Assembly: GCF_018069865.1 (NCBI RefSeq)
Contig: NZ_JAGQDG010000001.1
Span: 310,001-374,000, forward strand
DNA from: Ideonella paludis
GTDB lineage: Bacteria > Pseudomonadota > Gammaproteobacteria > Burkholderiales > Burkholderiaceae_C
DNA: 64,000 nt
Direction of reading: 5' to 3'
This document shows, in pieces, positions 1 to 8,692 of the stretch (the stretch's first letter is position 1; the number at the start of each line of letters is the position of its first letter). Both the position numbers and the translations under genes were made by a program. Under the pieces are notes generated by a model that made no database searches, was not told where the DNA came from, and saw only the letters and a program-made list of their open reading frames with translations.

Positions 1-1446
1 CTGCTTGGCGCTGGCGCTGATCTGGTGCATGGTGGCCACCACTTCACCCACGGCTTCACCGCCTCGCGCCGCCACATCGCTGGCCCCTTGTGCCAATTGA
101 TTGGCCTGGCGGGCGTTATCCGCGTTCTGGCTCACGGTCGAACCCAACTCGTCCATGGAAGCTGCCGTTTGCTGCAAGGCGCTGGCCTGCTGCTCGGTGC
201 GGCTGGAGAGGTCGTGGTTGCCTTGCGCGATCTGGGCGCTGGCTGTGGCCACTTGCTCGGCATTGCCGCGCACCACGGCCACGACCTGCGACAAGCTGTG
301 GGTCATGCGGCTCAAAGCACGCAGCAACTGAGCCATCTCATCCTCACCTTGAGCCGCCAACTTTTGACTCAGGTCGCCGCTGGCCACAGCCTCCGCCACC
401 GCAACGGCTTGTCGCAAGGACGTGGTGGTCTGCCGCCAGACGGCCATCATCAACCCAAAGCTACCCAGTAACACCAAGGCAATCCAAATCATCGACAGCC
501 AGAGTGTCTTTTTGACCGTGCTGACATTCAGCGTCAGGTCGGCAAAAAGCGTCTCTTGCGTCAAGTCACCCAGCTTGAACTGGGCATCGATCACTTGCGT
601 CATCTTTGCCCAGTAATCGGCGCTCGGGTGGTTCAGCGTTTCAGCTGCCACCAACTGCTGCTCCACCAAGCTCAAGCCCTGCTCAACGGCCGCCTGAGCC
701 TGCGCCTTGGCCTCACCCAGCGCACTGGCGACTTTGGGGTCTTGCGCGGCCATCTGCAGGGCCCGTTGCACCTCCTGCGCCTGCACGCGCGCCAGGGCGA
801 TCTGCGCCTGCAGGCGCGCCTTGTCTTGTGCGCTGGCCTCACCCCGGACCAGCAAACCCATGCCAGCACCGCGCATCTGGCCCAAGGTCTCGCTCAGCGC
901 AGGCAAGGAGCGCAGCAGCACATCTTGCAAAAAGTAGCCCGTAGGTTGAGGGTGAAGCACCAACTCCGCATCCACGGCCACGTCATACAAAAGGTTCAGC
1001 TGCTGCGTGATCAGCTCGGTGTGCAGCTTGAAGCTCTGGCCCGCCGCAATGCGCTTGGCCGCCACATCAGCCCCCAAGGCTTTGAAGCGCTGCTGCAGGG
1101 CCTCCAAATTCTTCACATCTTCAGGATGCCCCACCAAGGCGAGCTTTTCGCTCGCAACAGCCCAACCCGCTTCCACAGCCTCTTGGACCTTGGCCCGCTG
1201 CCCAGCTGCGTCTGCATTGCCGCCCAAGGCGCCATTGGACAAGCCCCGGTGCTGCTGCGTCAGCCGGATGAGCTTCAGCAACTCCGTCGCCGGCTGCAGC
1301 CCCAACTCCTCACGCGAGGCCTGCCGCAAGTCGGACAGTGTGTTTTGAACATGCAGCACCGTGGGCACGGCCAGCATGGCCACAGCCAACACGGCCAGCA
1401 ACAAGAACTTGCCGCTCAAGGTGAGCCGGCTGAGCCATCGGTTCAT
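1..1446 (-). CDS. Methyl-accepting chemotaxis protein (3' end outside window)
   Basis: Membrane chemoreceptor feeding signals to CheA/CheW; 482 residues are visible and the frame runs off the left edge. TM1 lies at about residues 11-32. A helical periplasmic domain (about 33-311) contains QQHRGLS, a pattern resembling NIT/helical-bundle sensor domains (tentative). TM2 is at about 312-337, followed by HAMP, and then the start of the MCP signalling domain with methylation-type helices such as SSRTEQQASALQQTAASMDE. The ATG at 1446 is preceded by GGAAGGG at a good distance. The ligand cannot be told from sequence. The conserved hairpin tip of the signalling domain is beyond the window, so completeness is unknown. 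Confidence 0.93.
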   Translation of the reverse strand, partial: MNRWLSRLTLSGKFLLLAVLAVAMLAVPTVLHVQNTLSDLRQASREELGLQPATELLKLIRLTQQHRGLSNGALGGNADAAGQRAKVQEAVEAGWAVASEKLALVGHPEDVKNLEALQQRFKALGADVAAKRIAAGQSFKLHTELITQQLNLLYDVAVDAELVLHPQPTGYFLQDVLLRSLPALSETLGQMRGAGMGLLVRGEASAQDKARLQAQIALARVQAQEVQRALQMAAQDPKVASALGEAKAQAQAAVEQGLSLVEQQLVAAETLNHPSADYWAKMTQVIDAQFKLGDLTQETLFADLTLNVSTVKKTLWLSMIWIALVLLGSFGLMMAVWRQTTTSLRQAVAVAEAVASGDLSQKLAAQGEDEMAQLLRALSRMTHSLSQVVAVVRGNAEQVATASAQIAQGNHDLSSRTEQQASALQQTAASMDELGSTVSQNADNARQANQLAQGASDVAARGGEAVGEVVATMHQISASAKQ

Positions 1447-1524
1447 TGCAATCCCTTCCGTACCTGGGCGATAAGCCCATGTTTTCAGCAGGGATGTTGC
1501 AACGTGTGCGCGACATCCGATCAA

Positions 1525-1556
1525 GGTAAATGGATGCCCATTCGCACCCATTTACC
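1525..1556. promoter_or_regulatory. Inverted repeat upstream of the chemoreceptor gene
   Basis: Perfect 9-bp arms GGTAAATGG (1525-1533) and CCATTTACC (1548-1556) flank a 14-bp loop in the 124-bp gap between the protease stop and the chemoreceptor start. No T-tract follows on the minus strand, so an operator or RNA hairpin is more likely than an intrinsic terminator. No binding protein can be named. Confidence 0.3.
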
Positions 1557-1570
1557 CGCCCCGGTTTGTC

Positions 1571-2914
1571 TTATGGGCACACCACCGTCTTGGGCGCCAC
1601 GCAGCCTTCTGGGTCGATCAACTCATAAGTGTGGCTGCCTGAGGCTTGGCGCGTGAGGCTGGCGCGAGCCAGATCGCCGTTGATGGGCGCGTCTTGGCTA
1701 GCGCCGTCGATGGCGACGACCACCGACTGGCCATCATGGCTGCTGTCTGTCAGACGGACATTGACCGTGATCTTGCCTTTGGCACTGCAAGACGCCTTGA
1801 CGCTGCGAATGCTGCTGCAGGTGGGTGGCGTGGGGGTGGCGCCGCAGACTTGTGTGAAGGCGGCTTGCAGATCAGGGTTGGTGTAGAGGGTGCCTTGGTT
1901 GCCGCCAGTGCCCGAGGTGGTGCAGCCACCGTGGGTGTGAATGGCCACCACATTGCCACCGCTCAGCACCACGGAGCCACTGTTGCCGCCTTCGGTGTCT
2001 GACTTGTACTGCAGCGACTGGGCCGTGGTGTTGACGTTCACGATGGGGCCGTTGGAGACCTGCTGGGTCTGGTTGGCCGAGCCGCTGTCCACGCCATAGC
2101 CGGTGATCACCACATCGGCGCCCACGGCCGGCACGGCGGTGGCGAAGTTCAGGCTAGAGCCTTGGGCCTGCAGCGCCGTCAGGCCGGTGGTGGCATTCGG
2201 GCTGGTGGTGAACACGCCCCAATCCTTGCCCACGCCGCTGTTCTTGAACTGACGGTTGGTGGTGGGCACATATTGGTCTTTAGGTGCAGGGTGCACGATG
2301 GCGCCATTGCTGGCCGATGGCGGCACATTGAACTCCACCACGTTCACTGAACCTGGGCTGGCCAGGCAGTGGCCGGCGGTCACAAAGCAGCCATTGCTCA
2401 TCAGGTTGACGGTGCAGCCCACATTCACCAAGCGAGCGCGATCCGGCGCATTGGAGGGCACGCGGTCGTCCGTTGCGCCGCATTGGCTTTCCGTCTGCAC
2501 CGGCACTTGGCCGACCATCACATGCGAGACAGCAAAGCGATTGCCTTTGGTGCCCTTGCCAGCCAGCAGCTCCACACGCACAGCCTCGCCATTGAAGTAG
2601 GCCGAGGTGTTGCGCCACTGGTGCAAGGTGCGCGCATTCAACTCTTGCACAGCGCCGTCCTGCAAGGAGGTGATGCGCAGCTTGGATCCCGGCATCAAGC
2701 GCACATCCTTGAACTGCAAACGCACCCAAGGCGCACCGGCTGCCTCGACGGTGTGGCTGGCCACCACCTCACCACGGCCTTGCGCCACCTGCTCGGGGCT
2801 GGCAAAGCTGTAAGCCCGCAACTCATGCGGCAGCGCCGCCGGTGCCGCCCAAGCTGCACCCACCAGACACAGGGCCGCAGCGGCTGTGGCCATCAAACGA
2901 GGAAGAGATCGCAT
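1571..2914 (-). CDS. Secreted trypsin-like serine protease
   Basis: Exported endopeptidase of the chymotrypsin fold (S1-like), 447 aa. The ATG at 2914 is chosen over an upstream start because GGAG sits just before it and a signal peptide (MRSLPRLMATAAAALCLVGA...) begins there. Catalytic triad candidates are His182 in FVTAGHC, Asp231 in GKDWGVF and Ser302 in EGGNSGS. An N-terminal region of about 150 residues precedes the protease domain and could be a pro-domain. After about residue 345 there is a small Cys-containing beta-rich C-terminal domain. The many cysteines suggest disulfides and a periplasmic or extracellular location. Substrate unknown. It stands 97 bp downstream of the M48 gene on the same strand. 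Confidence 0.88.
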   Translation of the reverse strand: MRSLPRLMATAAAALCLVGAAWAAPAALPHELRAYSFASPEQVAQGRGEVVASHTVEAAGAPWVRLQFKDVRLMPGSKLRITSLQDGAVQELNARTLHQWRNTSAYFNGEAVRVELLAGKGTKGNRFAVSHVMVGQVPVQTESQCGATDDRVPSNAPDRARLVNVGCTVNLMSNGCFVTAGHCLASPGSVNVVEFNVPPSASNGAIVHPAPKDQYVPTTNRQFKNSGVGKDWGVFTTSPNATTGLTALQAQGSSLNFATAVPAVGADVVITGYGVDSGSANQTQQVSNGPIVNVNTTAQSLQYKSDTEGGNSGSVVLSGGNVVAIHTHGGCTTSGTGGNQGTLYTNPDLQAAFTQVCGATPTPPTCSSIRSVKASCSAKGKITVNVRLTDSSHDGQSVVVAIDGASQDAPINGDLARASLTRQASGSHTYELIDPEGCVAPKTVVCP

Positions 2915-3011
2915 ATGCACTCCAAAGGGTTTGTGAAGGTAGAAGCTGCCATTGCACGTCAAGTGCACACAGCGGCCTATCCCGTAAACCCTGAAGTTGG
3001 CGTTGAAGTCC

Positions 3012-4823
3012 CTAGCTTGAGGGTGGCTTCAGCACCGATGCTGAGTGCGCATGCTCATGGGCCACAAGCCATTCGGGCCAGGCTTCGGTGCTCCACCAGC
3101 TTTGCACCACCGCCACCCTCAGGGGTGTAGCGACACGGGCCATCAACTGCGCATAGACGTCTTGAATCTCTGGCTCCTGAACGCCCTGCGAGACATCCAA
3201 TCGCAGGCACAACATGGCTAACTCGAAGCGGCGACCATCCGCGAGCGCGATGTCATAGCCGATGAGCGAAGCCTGCTGCACCGCCGAGTCCGCTGCCAAG
3301 GCCCGGCGCAAGGCCTCCGTGCGCCACACGGGCAGTTGACAAGCCTGTACACCTTGTGGGCCGGCGCCCAGTGCCTTGGCCCGCGCAGCATCTCGTCGAG
3401 CCAGCGCGCGCGCCCACAAGGCCTCCTGACGACGCCGCTCTTCTGGGCTGGAGCCCAAAGGATTTTCGAAAGCAAGACGCCGCCTCATCGGGGCGGCCAA
3501 CACAGGGGCGCTGCGTATGGCTGCCTCCGCCCAGGCCAGGCCTTGCGGATGCTGGGCCTGCAACAGGGCCACGGCCCACCAGAACAGCGCCAAGGGCTCT
3601 AAACTTGCTTGATCCGGCAGCAAGGGCTCGCCTTCCCAGGCGGGCTCCTCCAGCGTCACCAAGCATTCGAGGCGCTCAGCCTCTCCTCCCGCCTCAGCGG
3701 GCGGTGCTGAGGGCCCCTGCAGCGCAGACAACCGGGCCTCACAAGCGGCATGCCAGGCAGCTTGCGCGGCCCAAGCTCGCTGCCACTGCCCCCGCCATTC
3801 CCGTTCGGCTTGAGCCAACACATCCGGCCACGCGGCGCCCCACCAAACCGGGCCCGCAGCCTGATCCTGGGCCACGCCTTCGAGGCTCAACTGCGGCGGC
3901 ACAGCACCCAAGATCGCGCTGATCCTTGCGTGGCTCGGCGGGTGCGTGTGGGTCAGGGGGTCGGCTGCAACATGGGCCTGGGCGTCCAAACTCAAGGCCT
4001 GTTGGACCCCGGCGGCCGACAGCGGCGCAGCCAGGCGCAAGCCCTCGTCACGCAAGGCACTCTCGGGGCAAGGCCCCACACCAAATCGTCTGCGACGCGC
4101 AGGCAGTTGCGATGCACTCATGCGCAGCAATGCCTGGGCCAAGGCTTCTGGGGCGCAGACCCGAGCCGCCAAAGCATCGGCCTCGTACTCATTGGCCACC
4201 GACTCCTGCACCGTCAGGCGCTGAAACATCGGCGCGAACCACCGTGCATAGGCACCCGCCGCGCGATACCACACCGACTCATCGGCCTGATCAGCAGACA
4301 GCAAGGCCGTCCACCCTGCCCGCGCCCGGTACAGCCAATGACCGCCCCACCCAAAGTGCCGGGAAAAGTGCGCCAACTCGTGGGCCAACACGGCCTTCAT
4401 CTCAGCCGCAGACAAGCCCTGCAGCAGCGGCACCCCCAGCACCAAAGTCTGGTGGTAGACCCAAGGCCGCCAACGGTCTTGATGATCCACAGCCGCCGCT
4501 GTGGCCTCTGTCACCAGCACCACCCGCTGGGGCAGCCTCACCTGCATGGCGGCCGCCAACTCGTCCAACATGGCCCACAGACCCGGCGCTTGGCTGCGCG
4601 AGACCTCTTCACCCTCTGGCTCCTCGCCCCCTTGCATGAGCCACCATGTGCCCACCAGCACCAGCGCGCCGCCCCACACAAACAGCGGGTGCGGATACAT
4701 CCCCGCCACCAGCGCGACACCCAAAGCCATGGGCAGCAAGGCAATGATCTGCACGCTGCTGGCCCCCCACAAGGCCAGCACCGTCAAGCGCCAGCGCTGG
4801 CGCTGCGTGAGGGGTGCAGGCAC
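3012..4823 (-). CDS. M48-type membrane-anchored zinc metalloprotease
   Basis: 603 aa. Two hydrophobic segments (about 13-43 and 47-63) anchor the N terminus. The zinc site HELAH is at residues 148-152, and the distal glutamate is likely in the EYEADALA stretch, as in M48/HtpX-like peptidases. The long C-terminal part (about 300-600) is Trp/Ala-rich and not recognised; it may be a substrate or partner domain. The gene starts with GTG immediately after the TAA of gloA (TAAGTG), so it is probably translationally coupled to it. Family role: membrane or envelope protein quality control; the specific substrate is not inferable. Confidence 0.82.
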   Translation of the reverse strand: MPAPLTQRQRWRLTVLALWGASSVQIIALLPMALGVALVAGMYPHPLFVWGGALVLVGTWWLMQGGEEPEGEEVSRSQAPGLWAMLDELAAAMQVRLPQRVVLVTEATAAAVDHQDRWRPWVYHQTLVLGVPLLQGLSAAEMKAVLAHELAHFSRHFGWGGHWLYRARAGWTALLSADQADESVWYRAAGAYARWFAPMFQRLTVQESVANEYEADALAARVCAPEALAQALLRMSASQLPARRRRFGVGPCPESALRDEGLRLAAPLSAAGVQQALSLDAQAHVAADPLTHTHPPSHARISAILGAVPPQLSLEGVAQDQAAGPVWWGAAWPDVLAQAEREWRGQWQRAWAAQAAWHAACEARLSALQGPSAPPAEAGGEAERLECLVTLEEPAWEGEPLLPDQASLEPLALFWWAVALLQAQHPQGLAWAEAAIRSAPVLAAPMRRRLAFENPLGSSPEERRRQEALWARALARRDAARAKALGAGPQGVQACQLPVWRTEALRRALAADSAVQQASLIGYDIALADGRRFELAMLCLRLDVSQGVQEPEIQDVYAQLMARVATPLRVAVVQSWWSTEAWPEWLVAHEHAHSASVLKPPSS

Positions 4824-5243
4824 TTACCAGCTTCCCACGTTGGGCATACTGACCCAAGGCTCGGCCGGTGCCAGCGCCGGCCCGGCTTGCAGCAGCTCGA
4901 TAGAGATCTGGTCGGGCGAGCGCACAAAGGCCATGCGGCCGTCACGCGGCGGGCGCACCACTTGCACGCCGTGGTCCATCAAGCGCTGGCACGTCGCGTA
5001 GATGTCATCCACCGCGAAGGCAATGTGGCCGAAGTTGCGGCCGCCGGTATAGACCTCGGGGTCCCAGTTGTAGGTCAGCTCCACCTGCGCTTCGGGCTGG
5101 CCGGGGGCGGCCAAGTAGACCAAGGTAAAGCGGCCGGCCTCGTGCTCGGTGCGGCGCAGCACCTCCAGGCCCAGGGCATCGCGATAGAAACGCAAAGAGG
5201 CGTCAAGGTCGGTCACGCGGACCATGGTGTGCAGGTATTTCAT
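4824..5243 (-). CDS. gloA: Lactoylglutathione lyase (glyoxalase I)
   Basis: Cytosolic VOC-fold enzyme converting the methylglyoxal-glutathione hemithioacetal to S-lactoylglutathione. 139 aa, close to the usual 135. The metal ligands match the family order: His5 (LHTMVRV), Glu55 (VELTYNW), His73 (FGHIAFAV) and Glu116 (SIELLQ). The ATG at 5243 is chosen because His5 then falls where it does in known GloA; an in-frame TTG at 5252 would only add three residues. The downstream metalloprotease starts directly at its stop codon. The C terminus carries about 20 extra residues rich in Pro/Ala. Confidence 0.93.
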   Translation of the reverse strand: MKYLHTMVRVTDLDASLRFYRDALGLEVLRRTEHEAGRFTLVYLAAPGQPEAQVELTYNWDPEVYTGGRNFGHIAFAVDDIYATCQRLMDHGVQVVRPPRDGRMAFVRSPDQISIELLQAGPALAPAEPWVSMPNVGSW

Positions 5244-5327
5244 GGGGCTCAACGGGTTGGCAAAGTCGGTATTCTCAGGCGACTGACGGGTGGTGAATCA
5301 TCAGGGCTAAGTTCTGCAGCGCTCTCA

Positions 5328-5789
5328 TCAGGCCTGGCGCGCGGCCCGCAAGGCCGTCGCCAAACGCAGCCCGCACCACGCCATGGGCAGGAAGGCCAAG
5401 CCTAAGTCCAACACCGTGAACCACAGCGGCCCGCCCAGCATCCACACATTGGCCACGCCGCCGCTCAAAAAAAACGCGCCTACCGCCCAGGCGGGCCAGG
5501 CCTTCATGGCCGCGCCACCCCAACCGGCCACTGTAGCCGCCACGGCCGCACCCACCAGCGTGCCCAAGGCATGAGCCAGAAAGGGGAACACAAAGTGCTG
5601 CGGGCCAAACAGCGGCAACGCGGCCGCCAAGCCCTCCATGGTCTGGGTCTGAGTCCCCGGTGGCGGCGGCACAAGTTGGCCGCCCAAGAGGATGAGGCTC
5701 ATGTTGACGGCACTGCCGGCCATCAGGCCAATGACCAGGGCCAGCAGGTGGCGGACGAGTGGGGGCATGAGGGCTCCGGGCTGTGTCAT
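5328..5789 (-). CDS. Small four-helix membrane protein of unknown function
   Basis: 153 aa, almost wholly hydrophobic. Predicted membrane segments are near residues 14-36, 62-90, 95-115 and 120-142, with a Pro-rich loop (LVPPPPGTQTQT) between the first two. No known motif. The ATG at 5789 overlaps the TGA of the decayed DJ-1 gene (TGATG), the signature of translational coupling; a TTG one codon upstream is less likely. Function not recognised. Confidence 0.7.
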   Translation of the reverse strand: MTQPGALMPPLVRHLLALVIGLMAGSAVNMSLILLGGQLVPPPPGTQTQTMEGLAAALPLFGPQHFVFPFLAHALGTLVGAAVAATVAGWGGAAMKAWPAWAVGAFFLSGGVANVWMLGGPLWFTVLDLGLAFLPMAWCGLRLATALRAARQA

Positions 5790-6214
5790 CAAGAGGCGCT
5801 GCCCGCGCCGGAACGGGCGTAGGCCGGCATGCCGGGGTGGTCCATGAAGTTACCGTATCGGCGAGGTGCGGGATAGTACTCGGACGCAAACTGCACCCGC
5901 CCTGCGACCTCATCGCCGGCCACATCGGCGATCACCGCCAGTATCACATCCATACCCGCCGCGACACCAGCAGACGTCCACACCGCACCATCGCGCACCC
6001 AGCGCTCTTCCACCACCGCTACATCGCCCAGTTCTCGCAGGCGTTGCAGAGAGCCACAATGCGTGGTGGCGCGCTTGCCTTCCAAGCAACCCGCAGCGTG
6101 CAGCACAAAGACTCCGGTACGGACAGAGATCAGTGGGTGGCCGAAGAGTATGCCGTCGCCAAAATCACGCGGTGGCGGGCGCCCTTGGGCGCAGTCGGCT
6201 CGGCCATCAGATCC
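5789..6214 (-). pseudogene. DJ-1/PfpI-family remnant lacking N-terminal half and catalytic Cys
   Basis: The open frame from 6214 to the stop at 5789 matches the C-terminal half of DJ-1/PfpI (ThiJ-like) proteins: ISVRTGVFVLHAAG, KRATTH, then WVRDGAVWTSAGVAAGMD. The family normally reads SVCTGAF, with Cys as nucleophile; here Arg replaces it. A TGA (6215-6217) closes the frame just upstream, and no N-terminal beta-alpha half (about 90 residues) is found before the next gene at 6250. No good start codon or Shine-Dalgarno was found for the fragment. It still overlaps the downstream gene by TGATG, so it was probably once the first gene of that pair. Confidence 0.72.
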
Positions 6215-6249
6215 TCAGCTTTGTCGTTGGCTGTGGATCATCACATAAG

Positions 6250-6624
6250 TCAGGTACTGCTGGGCGGGGGCGGCGGGGGCGTGGGGGTTGGCGGGGATGA
6301 CGGGGGCTTCGTCTGGCCCAGCTTGCCGGCCATGCCTTCCAGAAAATCCGCGCCCGCATAGCCTGCGGCCACCAGCCCCATCAAGGCCTTGGCGTCCAAG
6401 CCGCCCGCTGGGTTAGTGGCCGTGCCTGTGGTGGTGGCCATGGTGGCCAGCACGCCGGCGACCGCACCGATCAACAAGCCGACCAAGAGTTGCTGGAGGT
6501 CCAAAGGGGTTGCAGGGTTGTCGCGTTTGGCTTTGGTCACGCCCACCACCACACGCGTCATTTGCCCACAAGCGCCCAATAAGGCCCCCAAGGCCAAGAG
6601 GGGAAGCCATTGCTCTGCGGTCAT
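6250..6624 (-). CDS. Small membrane protein with Pro-rich tail
   Basis: 124 aa; the ATG has an AAGGAG box at good spacing. Hydrophobic segments lie at about 5-27 and 46-64, with a glycine-rich amphipathic stretch at about 78-95. The last 20 residues are almost all Pro/Ser/Thr. No family recognised. The arrangement resembles small holin-like or accessory membrane proteins, but there is no other phage signal nearby and I do not assign that role. Confidence 0.6.
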   Translation of the reverse strand: MTAEQWLPLLALGALLGACGQMTRVVVGVTKAKRDNPATPLDLQQLLVGLLIGAVAGVLATMATTTGTATNPAGGLDAKALMGLVAAGYAGADFLEGMAGKLGQTKPPSSPPTPTPPPPPPSST

Positions 6625-6705
6625 GCCGGTCTCCTTGTTGCAGCAGCCGACATGCTGGCTGATGACGCGGCGGGCGTCATCCCATGCTCAGATGAGGCGT
6701 CCGCC

Positions 6706-7041
6706 TCAATGCGGCGCCGACGCCGAGAACACATTGATCACCACCACGCCGGCCGCAATCAAGCCCATGCCGAGTAGGGCCGGGCCATCCAGCTTTTGAC
6801 CGAAGGCCAACCAGCCCACGATGGAGATGAGCACGATGCCTGCGCCCGACCAGATGGCATAGGCTACGCCGGTGGGAATAGTGTGCAGGGCTTGGGCCAA
6901 GCAGTAGAAGGAGGCGGCATAGCCCACCACGGTGATGAGGCTGGGCACAGGGCGGGTGAAGCCCACCGAGGCTTTGAGAAAGCTGGTGGCAATGACTTCG
7001 GTGACGATGGCAACGGCCAGATAGATGTATGCAGCATTCAT
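6706..7041 (-). CDS. SMR-family multidrug/quaternary-ammonium exporter (EmrE-like)
   Basis: 111 aa with four transmembrane helices, the standard SMR length. The key membrane-embedded acid is the Glu in AIVTEVIATSFLKAS (residue 15), equivalent to Glu14 of EmrE. The helix-3 signature AYAIWSGAGIVLIS is present. It works as a proton-coupled dimer in the inner membrane. Its ATG lies 10 bp downstream of the FAD oxidoreductase stop, so it probably ends the polyamine-like operon. Some SMR members (MdtIJ) export spermidine, which would fit the context, but the substrate is an inference. Confidence 0.92.
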   Translation of the reverse strand: MNAAYIYLAVAIVTEVIATSFLKASVGFTRPVPSLITVVGYAASFYCLAQALHTIPTGVAYAIWSGAGIVLISIVGWLAFGQKLDGPALLGMGLIAAGVVVINVFSASAPH

Positions 7042-7051
7042 GCCGCAGATG

Positions 7052-8692
7052 CTAAGGCGTCGGCTTGGCCCCGGCGCCTGCGGCCAACCCCAAGGTGAAG
7101 GCTTCTTCAAACACCGAGTAGCCGGCCAGCTCGCTGTGGGCGAAGCGGATGCGGCCGCGTTGCTGGCGCAGCGCCGCCAGGGCCGGGTGGCTGCGGGTGC
7201 CGGGGGTGGGGATGCGCATGGCGTGGCCGTGGCGGCACAGCTCCATGGCGCTGACTTTGCCCGCGATGTCGGCATGCATCAGGCTCAGGTCGGCCAATAC
7301 GCGCTGCGCCCAGTGCTCGGCCGGCTGGCTCAGCAAGGCAGCGCGCTCGCTCTCAGGCAGGGCGTGATAGGCGCTGATCACGCCGGGGCCGGTGTGCTGG
7401 CCGCGGTCGGGGCGCAGGCTTTGGTGTTGGGTGTCCACATAGCCCAGGGCGTGGGTGCTGCCGGCGGGCGCATAGGCCACGTTGTCCCAGGCGGGCAGCA
7501 GGCCTGGGCGGTCGATCAGCGGCTCGCGCAGGTGCAGGTGGCTGACCAACCACGGCGCATAACGTGCAGATTGCAGGGCTGCCGGCAACGCAGCGGGTGG
7601 GGTGGCCAGCACGCGGGCGGCCACAAACAGCGGCAGGGCCAAGACCACCTGGGGGGCCTGCCAATGCTCGACCTGGCGGCGGGCTTCGCTCCAGGCCCAC
7701 ACGTCGACCGCGTGCTTGCCTTCTTCGACCCGCAACACGGTGCGGCCGGTGTGCACCTGGGCCTGCAGCGGGCGGGCCAGGCGCTCCACCAGCCAGGCAT
7801 TGCCTTGCGGCCAGGTGAACACGCCCTCGCTGCGCGGGGCCTCGCCGTCGCCGCCATCGCCCTGATCGCCCGGCGCATGAAAGCCATGCCGGCTGGCAAA
7901 GTATTGCAAGCCGGCCCAGGCCGAGACCGTGGCCAAACCCGCGCCATAGTCGTCGCGGCAGGCGTAGTCCAAGTAGGCCAGCAGGTCCGCGTCGTCCAGG
8001 CCTTGCGCCTGCAGCCAGTGGGCAAAGGTCTGGGCATCCAGCGCGGCATGCTCTGCCCCAAAGGGCGCACGGTGGGTGGGCAGGGCAAAGCCCAGGCGGC
8101 TGGCGGCTTGCACCGCGCGGGCAAAGCGCTGGTATTGCGCTTGGGTGGCGGACCGCTCGTGGGCGCGCGGCAGCAGGCCTTCTTGCCACGCACCGTCCTT
8201 CCACAGCCGCTCTTGCGGCGCATGGGCCAGGTGGCGCTCGTCGGGCAGGCTGGTGCCGCGCAGCGCATCAAAGCGCATCAGGCCAATCTCGTGCAGCCAC
8301 TCGCTGACCTCGCGCGCCGCCGGGCCTGGCACCGGCAGATAGTGCGCGCCCAAAGGACAAGGCTGGCCTTTCATCAGATGACCCCGGCTGTTGCCGCCCA
8401 CGCTGTCTTCCAGCTCCAGCAGGCTTGCATCGGCCACACCCGCTGCCTTCAAGGCGCGCAGTGCGGACAAGCCGGCGATACCGCCGCCCAGCACCAGCGC
8501 ACCCACGCGCTGTGGTGGGGCGGCCGTGGCCAGCGAAGGCAAGGGAGCCCGCAGGCGGTGGCCACGCTCAGGGGTGTGGCCCACCCAGCGGGCCGGGGTG
8601 GGGGTGGCCTCGTTGCGGCAGGCGCTGAGCGGCCACGCTGCGCTGGCCACACCGGCACCCAGCAGGGTGCGGCGGCGCAAGCCCTGTCTCAC
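7052..8692 (-). CDS. Exported FAD-dependent oxidoreductase (amine-oxidase-like fold)
   Basis: 546 aa. The GTG at 8692 overlaps the TGA of the aminopropyltransferase (GTGA), so the two are coupled. The N terminus RRRTLLGAGVASAAW...LSAC combines a twin-arginine-like signal with a lipobox, suggesting a Tat-exported, possibly lipid-anchored protein. The Rossmann motif GALVLGGGIAGLSALRAL follows at about residue 55. The rest resembles flavin amine oxidases or protoporphyrinogen-oxidase-like proteins (NAD-binding-8 type). Next to an aminopropyltransferase, oxidation of a polyamine in the periplasm is an attractive but unproven role. Confidence 0.8.
   Translation of the reverse strand: MRQGLRRRTLLGAGVASAAWPLSACRNEATPTPARWVGHTPERGHRLRAPLPSLATAAPPQRVGALVLGGGIAGLSALRALKAAGVADASLLELEDSVGGNSRGHLMKGQPCPLGAHYLPVPGPAAREVSEWLHEIGLMRFDALRGTSLPDERHLAHAPQERLWKDGAWQEGLLPRAHERSATQAQYQRFARAVQAASRLGFALPTHRAPFGAEHAALDAQTFAHWLQAQGLDDADLLAYLDYACRDDYGAGLATVSAWAGLQYFASRHGFHAPGDQGDGGDGEAPRSEGVFTWPQGNAWLVERLARPLQAQVHTGRTVLRVEEGKHAVDVWAWSEARRQVEHWQAPQVVLALPLFVAARVLATPPAALPAALQSARYAPWLVSHLHLREPLIDRPGLLPAWDNVAYAPAGSTHALGYVDTQHQSLRPDRGQHTGPGVISAYHALPESERAALLSQPAEHWAQRVLADLSLMHADIAGKVSAMELCRHGHAMRIPTPGTRSHPALAALRQQRGRIRFAHSELAGYSVFEEAFTLGLAAGAGAKPTP

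Noticed and set aside
6250-6624. Phage holin
   Set aside because: Small size and helices fit loosely, but no endolysin, tail or integrase genes are nearby and the protein has a long proline tail.
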